From Pseudomonadota bacterium (GTDB lineage Bacteria > Desulfobacterota > GWC2-55-46 > JADFVP01), in contig JADFVP010000118.1 of assembly GCA_015222595.1 (NCBI GenBank), positions 1 through 15,885 of the forward strand: a DNA stretch of 15,885 nt, given 5' to 3'. The notes beneath the pieces were generated by a model. It was not told the DNA's origin. It did not search any database and worked only from the letters and a program-made list of their open reading frames with translations. Positions 7,447 through 13,916 of the stretch are shown piece after piece (position 1 is the first letter of the stretch; each line of letters opens with the position of its first letter). The position numbers and the translations under genes were made by a program.

Positions 7447-7464
7447 CCCGTACCCCATACAGGC
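7434..7464 (-). terminator. Intrinsic terminator between folP and glmM
   Basis: On the reverse strand the stem GCCTGTA/TACGGGC (7 bp with one G-T pair; 7458-7464 and 7446-7452) encloses a 5-nt loop and is followed by TTTTAATTTTTT (7445-7434). It would end folP transcripts. The T-tract ends only 18 bp before the glmM ATG, so a glmM promoter must overlap it or glmM depends on read-through. Confidence 0.65.
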
Positions 7465-7556
7465 CCTGTTTCTACAATAAAAAAAATGCTCTGCCATCAT
7501 ATAACAAAAGAGCGGCGGTGTCTTATCTTTCACTCCACCGGACTGCTTCTTTAGAA

Positions 7557-8492
7557 CTACGCTCCGGGCCGCTTTACGCTATCGGCAACAAGGGCCGCCT
7601 CGCGCGTCTCCTTGACATCATGAACCCTGAGTATCTGCGCCCCGTTCATTATAGCCGCCGCAGAGGCTGCTATGGTGCCGACAAGACGAGCGTCGGAGTT
7701 GGAGGATTCCGCCCCCTGAGCCTCTTCGCCTATCATGAGTCCGATAAAAGATTTACGCGAGAGCCCCACCAGAAGCGGCGCTCCAAGAGAGGTGAACTCT
7801 CCAAGCCGCCTTAAGAGTTCAAGGCTTCCCTCAGCGGATTTGCCGAAACCGATCCCCGGATCAATTGCTATCCTATCGACTGCTATGCCGCTCTCTATTG
7901 CGAACTTAACGCGCGCCTCAAGGTAGGTTCGCACCTCTAAGACTATATCTGTGTACACAACATCGCGCTGCATGGTCTCAGGCGTCCCGCGCATATGCAT
8001 AAGAACAACAGCAGCGCCTGATGCCGCGCAGACCCCGGCCATACGCGGGTCTCCTTCAAGGGCGGTTATGTCGTTGACCACCTCGGCCCCGGCCCCGAGA
8101 GCACGCTCGGCAACCGTGGCCTTCGAAGTATCTACAGAGACGGCTATTCCGGCCTTTGCGATTTCTTCAACAACAGGTATAACGCGCCTAAGCTCTTCAT
8201 CCACTTCGACAGGTGTCGCTCCCGGACGCGTTGACTCGCCCCCTACGTCTATCAAGTCCGCACCCTCGGCTACCATCCGGTGCGCTCTTTCAAGCGCGAG
8301 CCCTCTATCTAGATAACGGCCCCCGTCGTAGAAAGAGTCCGGGGTGACGTTCAGCACGCCCATAATAAGAGTACGACCGCCAACGGCCCAGCTCTTCGAG
8401 CGGCCCTTCAGTACCAGCCGCTCTTCTTTAGAGTCAGTTCCCTGGTCAGTTGTCCGGTCGGCAACAGAGTCTGTCATTAGTCCGTCTATCAT
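7557..8492 (-). CDS. folP: Dihydropteroate synthase
   Basis: FolP condenses p-aminobenzoate with dihydropterin pyrophosphate in folate synthesis and is the sulfonamide target. The 311-residue TIM barrel shows MGVLNVTPDSFYDGG at 44-58 (the usual Ser after DSF is Tyr), and IDVGGESTRPGA at 81-92. It also has VSVDTSKA at 118-125, VNDITAL at 139-145, AIDPGIGFGK at 209-218, GLSRKSFIG at 243-251 and LRVHDV at 288-293. The first 35 or so residues are an unconserved polar extension. An internal ATG at codon 6 (8477) is an equally possible start, and neither has a strong Shine-Dalgarno. It lies 27 bp after the ftsH terminator tract, and ftsH-folP is a common gene pair. It is followed by its own terminator, so it may be a single-gene transcript. 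Confidence 0.95.
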   Translation of the reverse strand: MIDGLMTDSVADRTTDQGTDSKEERLVLKGRSKSWAVGGRTLIMGVLNVTPDSFYDGGRYLDRGLALERAHRMVAEGADLIDVGGESTRPGATPVEVDEELRRVIPVVEEIAKAGIAVSVDTSKATVAERALGAGAEVVNDITALEGDPRMAGVCAASGAAVVLMHMRGTPETMQRDVVYTDIVLEVRTYLEARVKFAIESGIAVDRIAIDPGIGFGKSAEGSLELLRRLGEFTSLGAPLLVGLSRKSFIGLMIGEEAQGAESSNSDARLVGTIAASAAAIMNGAQILRVHDVKETREAALVADSVKRPGA

Positions 8493-8519
8493 GCTTAAGA
8501 AATCGTCCGTTAGGAGCAG

Positions 8520-8562
8520 AAAAAAATTGAGGAGCCGCTTTAACTATAAAAGGGCTCCTCAA
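8520..8562 (-). terminator. Strong intrinsic terminator after ftsH
   Basis: A 10-bp perfect stem TTGAGGAGCC/GGCTCCTCAA (8527-8536 and 8553-8562) continues, past one bulged G, into a further 4 bp CTTT/AAAG with a 7-nt loop. On the reverse strand it is followed by seven T (8526-8520). A-runs on the other side (8561-8566) mean it could also work for the opposite strand. It lies 23 bp past the ftsH stop. Confidence 0.85.
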
Positions 8563-8585
8563 AAAAGTGTCTGGGAAAGTGGTTG

Positions 8586-10526
8586 TCAGTCTACTATATA
8601 ACCGAGCCGACCCTTTACGCCGTGTCCCTTACCGCCCTTGTCTTCACGCTCCTTGGCTGGCTTGGTGGCAGGCCCTTCGGGCTTATCAACCTCAGAGGAC
8701 TTTGCTGCCTCCTTAACCCCTTTGGCGGTATCCTCCTGAACGTGGCCAAAGATAATAGTATCTATTTCTACACTATCGAGCGACTCCTTCTCTAAAAGTG
8801 CCTCTGCAAGACCGTGAAGCTCATCCTGGTGCCCTTCGAGCAGCTTGTACGCACGGCTATAGTTGTCCTTCACTATATCCTTCATCTCGGCGTCTATTGC
8901 AATGGCGGTCTCTTCGCTAAAGTCGCGGCTCTGGCCTATGTCGCGCCCCAGAAAGACCTGCTCCTCCTTCTTGCCGAAACTCAAGGGGCCGAGCTTCTCG
9001 CTCATTCCCCACTCGCAGATCATCTTGCGCGCAATTTCCGTTGCCCGCTCAATGTCGTTGCCAGCGCCCGTGGTCATGTGCTTCAAAATAAGCTCCTCTG
9101 CCGCGCGCCCGCCCATAAGGACTGCCACGTTGTTCAGCAGATACTCAGTGTTGTAGGTGTGCCGTTCATCAATAGGTAGCTGCTGCGTAACGCCTAACGC
9201 CATGCCGCGCGGAATGATCGAAACCTTGTGTATAGGGTCGGTGCCCGGAATAAGGCGCGCAACAAGCGTATGGCCCGCTTCATGATAAGCGGTGTTCTTC
9301 TTCTCCTCGTCGCTAATAACCATGCTGCGCCGCTCCGTGCCCATTAAGAGCTTGTCCTTGGCAGAGTCGAACTCCTCCATCTCTACCTTGTCTTTGCCCT
9401 TGCGCGCAGCCATAAGCGCGGCCTCGTTGACGAGGTTCGCAAGGTCAGCGCCTGTAAAGCCGGGAGTGCCGCGCGCTATTTCGTCGAGCTTTACGTTGTC
9501 CGCAAGCGGACTATTGGAGACATGAACCTTCAGTATCGCCTCCCTACCCTTTACGTCTGGCTTGGAGACCACTACGTTACGGTCGAACCGGCCAGGTCTT
9601 AAGAGCGCGGGGTCCAGAACGTCGGGACGGTTGGTTGCCGCTATTATAATAACGCCCTCGTTCGACTCGAAGCCGTCCATCTCTACAAGCAGCTGGTTGA
9701 GCGTCTGCTCTCTTTCGTCGTGCCCGCCACCAAGGCCTGCGCCCCTGTGGCGTCCGACAGCATCAATTTCGTCTATGAAGATAAGGCACGGCGCGTTCTT
9801 CTTGCCCTGCATGAAGAGGTCGCGTACGCGCGAGGCTCCGACTCCGACGAACATCTCTACAAAATCGCTTCCCGAGATCGTAAAGAACGGCACCCCGGCC
9901 TCGCCCGCTATGGCCTTGGCCAGAAGGGTCTTACCGGTTCCGGGCGCGCCTACCAGAAGCACACCCTTGGGAATCTTGCCGCCGAGCTTCGTAAACTTCT
10001 TCGGGTCTCTTAAAAACTCGACTATCTCTTCAAGCTCGTCCTTGGCCTCTTCTATTCCGGCAACGTCTGCAAAGGTAATCTTGTGGTTCTCTTCGGTCAA
10101 GAGCTTGGCCTTCGATTTTCCGAAGCTCATGGCCTTGCCGCCCCCTCCCTGCATCTGGCGCATAAAGAAGATCCAGACGCCGATGAGGAGTATCATCGGG
10201 AACCACGAAACGAAGATAGTGCCCCACGACGGAGAGTCGACCACAGGGGCCGCCGTTATCCTCACGCCACTTGCGCGGAGCTTGTTGATGAGATCAGGAT
10301 ATTGCGGAGAGTAGGTTACAAAGGGTTTGTCCCCTTCGAACTTGCCGGCAATATCGTTGCCCTGAATGGTTACCTCAGAGACAGAGCCGTTCTCGACAGA
10401 AGCGATAAAATCGGTGAAAGTTATCGTGTTCGCCGTCGGCTGCTTGTAGCTTATAAGGTTGAACATAAGAACGACCGTGGCGATTATAATCAGCCACATC
10501 GCAATATTTTTATAAAGATTGTTCAT
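8586..10526 (-). CDS. ftsH: ATP-dependent zinc metalloprotease FtsH
   Basis: FtsH is the hexameric inner-membrane AAA+ protease that extracts and degrades damaged membrane proteins and short-lived regulators. The 646 residues are of normal length. It has TM1 at about 9-25, a periplasmic domain at 30-100 and TM2 at about 103-121. The AAA module follows with Walker A GAPGTGKT at 193-200, Walker B CLIFIDEIDA at 247-256, the pore residues MFVGVG at 225-230, and the second region of homology around 298-316 with Arg fingers. The zinc protease motif HEAGH is at 415-419 with Asp491 as third ligand. A charged Lys/Glu/Gly-rich tail follows residue 605. GAGGAG (10533-10538) precedes the ATG at 10526. 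It is transcribed from its own promoter and ends at a strong terminator, so it is probably monocistronic. Confidence 0.98.
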   Translation of the reverse strand: MNNLYKNIAMWLIIIATVVLMFNLISYKQPTANTITFTDFIASVENGSVSEVTIQGNDIAGKFEGDKPFVTYSPQYPDLINKLRASGVRITAAPVVDSPSWGTIFVSWFPMILLIGVWIFFMRQMQGGGGKAMSFGKSKAKLLTEENHKITFADVAGIEEAKDELEEIVEFLRDPKKFTKLGGKIPKGVLLVGAPGTGKTLLAKAIAGEAGVPFFTISGSDFVEMFVGVGASRVRDLFMQGKKNAPCLIFIDEIDAVGRHRGAGLGGGHDEREQTLNQLLVEMDGFESNEGVIIIAATNRPDVLDPALLRPGRFDRNVVVSKPDVKGREAILKVHVSNSPLADNVKLDEIARGTPGFTGADLANLVNEAALMAARKGKDKVEMEEFDSAKDKLLMGTERRSMVISDEEKKNTAYHEAGHTLVARLIPGTDPIHKVSIIPRGMALGVTQQLPIDERHTYNTEYLLNNVAVLMGGRAAEELILKHMTTGAGNDIERATEIARKMICEWGMSEKLGPLSFGKKEEQVFLGRDIGQSRDFSEETAIAIDAEMKDIVKDNYSRAYKLLEGHQDELHGLAEALLEKESLDSVEIDTIIFGHVQEDTAKGVKEAAKSSEVDKPEGPATKPAKEREDKGGKGHGVKGRLGYIVD

Positions 10527-10601
10527 CTATACTCCTCACGGCTATTAACTTACTAAAATATCGCATTATTTTGTCACATAACAGATGGCATTACAATCTA
10601 A

Positions 10602-10630
10602 ATCTTATGTCCAAAGAGGTGGTAAGTCAA
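10602..10630 (-). promoter_or_regulatory. Sigma70-type promoter of ftsH
   Basis: The reverse strand has TTGACT (10625-10630), a 17-bp spacer and TAAGAT (10602-10607): five and four matches to consensus at ideal spacing. Transcription would start near 10595, giving a leader of about 68 nt ending in GAGGAG. CTTGAC followed 14 bp on by a CAT-containing box also loosely resembles a heat-shock sigma32 promoter, which would fit ftsH, but this is speculative. Confidence 0.65.
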
Positions 10631-10701
10631 GGCCCGGAACCGTTATTTGAGCCATTTCTTGCCGTTTTCTGCGCCACCCCGGCCCTGACCGGCCCCTAAA
10701 G

Positions 10702-11538
10702 CTACTTCCCCTCGGCCTTGCTCTCCAAAAAGGCCGAGCGCGCAACAGAGGCGCTGAAGAGAAAGAGCGTAGAGGTAAAGAAGAGCCAGACAAGCAGTAT
10801 CATTATCGTGCCTAAAGAGCCGTAGAACTTATTGTAGCTCGGAAAGTGCGACAGATAGAAGGCAAAGAGGTGCTTTGCCACCTCCCACATGACCGAAAAG
10901 ACGGCGCTGCCGTAGAAGGCGAAACGCCAGTTCAGGTTCCCTCCCGAAAAGATCCTGAAGACTATTGCCACGGCGACTACGACGGTAATAAAGGGCAGCA
11001 GATAGTTGAGCGCTAATCCCTCCAGGAAGTAGTACCCTATATCGTACCCAAAGGGCTTCATGTCGTAACTGTGGATTATGTTCACTACGGCGGTCACCGT
11101 CAAAGAGAGAAAGGCCGTTAAGACCGCCATAAGGAGCACGAAAATGTTTACTATTCTCTTTCTGACAAAGCCGAACTTCTTGCGCATTCCGAAGATGGCT
11201 ATTAAAGAGGTGGAAAAGGAGTTGAGCACAAGCTCGGCGCTAGAGATGAGCACCAGCACGCTGACCCACCCCATGGCCAGCCACTTGGCCGCAAGCCCCC
11301 TGAGGTCGAGTATTATAGAGTCGCTTATGTACGGCACGGTCGTCTTCGTAAGATCGATGACCCGGTCTAAGAGGTCTACCCTGGAGCCGAGCAAAAACCC
11401 CAGCCCGGCCGTTATGCAGAGCATAATGGGAATAAGCGAGAAGAAGGCGTAGAAGGATATGGCCGCGGCGCGCTCAAAGCCGTGGTTCTCATAAAAGAGG
11501 TTTATTGAGCCTCTGAGTATTAGATACCGCCTCAACAT
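10702..11538 (-). CDS. YihY/BrkB family inner-membrane protein
   Basis: The 278-residue protein belongs to the YihY/BrkB family (once mis-named ribonuclease BN), whose molecular role is unsettled. About six membrane segments are visible, at roughly 27-50, 88-108, 132-155, 180-196, 208-225 and 240-268. Family signatures are the N-terminal AAAISFYAFFSLIPIML at 24-40 and the C-terminal YNKFYGSLGTIMILLVWLFF. The start ATG at 11538 lies 12 bp after the der stop, so it is very likely co-transcribed with era and der. The downstream 70 bp is G/C rich without a convincing terminator, and the next element is the ftsH promoter. A transport or lipid-export role has been suggested for relatives; nothing in the sequence decides it. 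Confidence 0.88.
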   Translation of the reverse strand: MLRRYLILRGSINLFYENHGFERAAAISFYAFFSLIPIMLCITAGLGFLLGSRVDLLDRVIDLTKTTVPYISDSIILDLRGLAAKWLAMGWVSVLVLISSAELVLNSFSTSLIAIFGMRKKFGFVRKRIVNIFVLLMAVLTAFLSLTVTAVVNIIHSYDMKPFGYDIGYYFLEGLALNYLLPFITVVVAVAIVFRIFSGGNLNWRFAFYGSAVFSVMWEVAKHLFAFYLSHFPSYNKFYGSLGTIMILLVWLFFTSTLFLFSASVARSAFLESKAEGK

Positions 11539-11550
11539 AACTAGAGCCTA

Positions 11551-12861
11551 TCAATGCCTCCGTTTGAACTTCAGCTTAATAGGCACCTCCTTAAGTTCAA
11601 GCGCCTCTCTGAAGTAATTAATCAGATACCTCCGGTACGACTCCCTGATTCCCTCTACGGTATTTGTAAAGATCGTAAAGGTCGGCGGAGCAGTTCCGGT
11701 CTGTGTCATATAGTAGAACTTGACCATCTTGCCTCTGTGCGACGGCGCATGATGGGCGCACGTAGCAGCTTCGAGCACAATGTTGAGCTTCGAGGTCTTG
11801 AACTCGGCTCTGCTTGCCTCCATTACGGAGTCAACGGAGTCGAAGACCTGAGTGGCCCTCTGCCCGGTGAGGGCAGAAATGAAGAGCACGGGAGCGTAAG
11901 AGACGAAAGCGAGTTTCTCCTTTATCATATCGACAGCCCTGCTCATTGTTTTAGTATCTTTTTCTATTGCGTCCCACTTATTTACAACCACGACGCAGCA
12001 CTTGAAGTTGTCCTCTATGAGTCCGGCTATCTTCTCGTCCTGCATGGTTATACCGTCTACTGCGTCTACCACCAGAACCGCAAGGTCGCACCTGCTTATA
12101 GAGCGAACCGCAGCGATGGCCGAGTAGATCTCCACCTTGTGGCTGATCTTCATTTTCTTGCGTATCCCGGCGGTATCTATAAAGAGGTACTTCTTCTCGT
12201 CGCGCTCAAAGGGCATGTCCACAGGGTCTCGCGTAGTGCCGGCAATAGGGCTTACGAGCGCTCTCTTGCCTCCGGTAAGCCTGTTAAGGAGCGAGCTTTT
12301 GCCGACGTTCGGTCTGCCTACTATAGCTACCTTTACCGTGTCCGAGTTCTCCTCCTCTTCACCCTCGTCAGGCAGGTGAGCGAGTATCGCGTCCAGAAGC
12401 TCGTTGATGGACCGGCCCTGTTCTGCCGAGAGCCCCACAAGAGAGTCGATACCGAGAGAGTAGAACTCGGCCATATCGGGCTCCAGGGTGGCCGAATCTA
12501 TCTTGTTGATACCGTAGACGACCGGCTTGGAGACCTTTCTGAGCATATCTACCAGAAGAGCATCCTCTCCGGTCGGGCCCGTGCGTCCGTCGAAGAGCAG
12601 CAGCACAAGGTCTGCATCCTCTATCGCGTAGGTCGCCTGCTCGCGCACCTGCGTCTGTATGGTGTCCGGGCTTCCGGGCTCGTAGCCCCCGGTGTCTACG
12701 AGCGTAAAGGTGCGGCCGCACTCAACGACATCTGCGTAGTTGAGATCGCGCGTAACACCCGGCTCGTCCACCACCACCGCCTTGCGGATACCGATGAGTC
12801 TATTAAAGAGCGTCGATTTCCCGACGTTCGGTCTGCCTACTATTGCTACTACCGGTTTCAT
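11551..12861 (-). CDS. der: Ribosome-assembly GTPase Der (EngA)
   Basis: Der is an essential GTPase of 50S subunit assembly and the only common bacterial family with two tandem G domains. The 436 residues show G1 GRPNVGKST at 9-17, G3 DTGG at 56-59 and G4 NKID at 119-122. After an acidic linker at 164-174, the second domain has GRPNVGKSS at 182-190, DTAG at 229-232 and NKWD at 294-297. A KH-like RNA-binding domain occupies about 350-436, ending in the basic LKFKRRH. All key nucleotide-binding motifs are intact in both domains. A Shine-Dalgarno GGAG lies about 6 nt upstream of the ATG at 12861. It starts 22 bp after era and 12 bp before the YihY gene, so the three form a unit. Confidence 0.98.
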   Translation of the reverse strand: MKPVVAIVGRPNVGKSTLFNRLIGIRKAVVVDEPGVTRDLNYADVVECGRTFTLVDTGGYEPGSPDTIQTQVREQATYAIEDADLVLLLFDGRTGPTGEDALLVDMLRKVSKPVVYGINKIDSATLEPDMAEFYSLGIDSLVGLSAEQGRSINELLDAILAHLPDEGEEEENSDTVKVAIVGRPNVGKSSLLNRLTGGKRALVSPIAGTTRDPVDMPFERDEKKYLFIDTAGIRKKMKISHKVEIYSAIAAVRSISRCDLAVLVVDAVDGITMQDEKIAGLIEDNFKCCVVVVNKWDAIEKDTKTMSRAVDMIKEKLAFVSYAPVLFISALTGQRATQVFDSVDSVMEASRAEFKTSKLNIVLEAATCAHHAPSHRGKMVKFYYMTQTGTAPPTFTIFTNTVEGIRESYRRYLINYFREALELKEVPIKLKFKRRH

Positions 12862-12883
12862 AACTCTCCACTCTCACTCTCAG

Positions 12884-13786
12884 CTAATGACCGAACTCTT
12901 CTATCGTCCGCTCGCTCTTGGTCCAGTCCTTGCTTACGCGAACGAAGAGCTTTAAAAATACCTTGGAACCGAGAAGCCCCTCTATGTCGGTGCGCGCCTC
13001 GCTCCCGACCCGCTTCAAGAGCTTGCCACCCTTGCCTATAACAATACCCTTCTGGCTCTCGCGCTCCACATTTATTACCGCATCTATCTCTATTAAGCCT
13101 GCCCCGGCCTTTGTCTTGCCCTCTTTAAATCGTTCCACAACCACCGCCAGCGAATACGGTATCTCGTCGTGGGTCAGGCAGAAGAGCTTCTCGCGCACTA
13201 TCTCGGCGGCTATGAAACGCTCCGGCTGATCGGTGGAAATGTCGTCGGGAAAGTACTGAGGGCCTTCGGGCAATAGCTCTTCTATCAGCCCCAGCAGGCT
13301 TTCAACGCCCTCGCCCTTAAGGGCCGAGAGCGGTACGATCTCTTTAAAGGGGTAGAGCCCGGAGACCTCGCCTATAAAGGGCAGGAGCTTCTCATGCGGA
13401 ACTTTATCTACCTTGTTTATCCCCAAAAGAACTGGAGGGGCCGCGTTGCCCGCGCTCTTAAGCCCCTCAATTATAAGCTTGTCGTCAGAGCTAACCTTCT
13501 CTGAGACCTCTATCATGTAGAGCACGGCATCTACGTCTCTTAGCGACGCCATAGCCTCTCTGACCATCCGCTCATTCAACAGCCCCTTACCGACATGTAT
13601 GCCTGGAGTGTCCAAAAAGACTACCTGACCGTTATCGATATTCTTGACCCCGCGAATAACGTTGCGCGTGGTCTGCGGCTTTCTCGAGATAATAGAAATC
13701 TTCTCGCCGAGCAGCGCGTTCAGGAGCGTGGACTTGCCGGCATTGGGCCTACCGACTATAGAGACGAAACCGGATTTAAACGACAT
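12884..13786 (-). CDS. era: GTPase Era, 30S ribosome assembly
   Basis: Era binds the 3' end of 16S rRNA and promotes 30S maturation at the membrane-cytosol interface. The 300 residues match the family. G1 GRPNAGKS is at 12-19, the G2 region KPQTTRN at 36-42, G3 DTPGIH at 59-64, G4 NKVD at 124-127 and G5 SALKG at 154-158. The type II KH domain carries GKGGKLLKRVG at 251-261 (anti-SD contacts in known structures). The ATG at 13786 has AAGG 7-8 nt upstream. It heads the era-der-yihY unit. The leader (13787-13916) contains a TTGACA box and three phased TACTTC repeats. In many proteobacteria rnc lies directly upstream of era; here a glycosyltransferase does. Confidence 0.98.
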   Translation of the reverse strand: MSFKSGFVSIVGRPNAGKSTLLNALLGEKISIISRKPQTTRNVIRGVKNIDNGQVVFLDTPGIHVGKGLLNERMVREAMASLRDVDAVLYMIEVSEKVSSDDKLIIEGLKSAGNAAPPVLLGINKVDKVPHEKLLPFIGEVSGLYPFKEIVPLSALKGEGVESLLGLIEELLPEGPQYFPDDISTDQPERFIAAEIVREKLFCLTHDEIPYSLAVVVERFKEGKTKAGAGLIEIDAVINVERESQKGIVIGKGGKLLKRVGSEARTDIEGLLGSKVFLKLFVRVSKDWTKSERTIEEFGH

Positions 13787-13800
13787 TAGTAAACCTTTCT

Positions 13801-13818
13801 ACGGGGCAAGTGCGCCCG
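13801..13818 (-). promoter_or_regulatory. Small hairpin before the era Shine-Dalgarno
   Basis: GGGC/GCCC arms around a 6-nt loop, with one further C-G pair beyond a bulge, lie immediately upstream of the AAAGG that precedes era. There is no T-tract, so this is not a terminator; it might affect translation. Weak evidence. Confidence 0.25.
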
Positions 13819-13819
13819 A

Positions 13820-13845
13820 TACTTCACTGTACTTCCAGATACTTC
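13820..13845 (-). repeat. Three TACTTC repeats at 10-bp period before era
   Basis: TACTTC occurs at 13820-13825, 13830-13835 and 13840-13845, i.e. GAAGTA-4-GAAGTA-4-GAAGTA in the direction of era. Exact 10-bp phasing puts the hexamers on one DNA face, as in direct-repeat sites of response regulators. The regulator is unknown. Confidence 0.6.
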
Positions 13846-13878
13846 TAAGAAATATAAAAAAGCTCGACGACCGACCTA

Positions 13879-13908
13879 AGAGTAACACCGAGAAGCCGTT
13901 AGTGTCAA
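13879..13908 (-). promoter_or_regulatory. Candidate era promoter
   Basis: A perfect -35 box TTGACA (13903-13908) is followed at 18 bp by TACTCT (13879-13884), only three of six matches to -10. An alternative -10 box TATATT (13851-13856) lies further downstream but has a poor -35. One of these probably drives era-der-yihY. Confidence 0.4.
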
Positions 13909-13916
13909 AGCGTGGC

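Noticed and set aside
9562..10314. A 250-codon plus-strand open frame opposite ftsH
   Set aside because: It lies fully within the AAA module of ftsH, and its Ser/Pro/Ile-rich translation is typical of an antisense frame of a conserved gene.
10631..10701. G/C-rich segment after the YihY gene as a terminator
   Set aside because: CCGG and GGCC repeats can pair, but there is no T-tract after any stem.
11554..13041. A 495-codon open frame on the plus strand, opposite der and the end of era
   Set aside because: It is an antisense shadow: der on the other strand has both G domains and the KH domain intact, and the plus-strand translation has no recognisable motif. Avoidance of TTA, CTA and TCA codons in der leaves the opposite frame open.
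13857..13884. Possible terminator (T-run at 13855-13860) after the GT-C gene
   Set aside because: The preceding reverse-strand sequence offers only a 3-bp stem, too weak to support a terminator.
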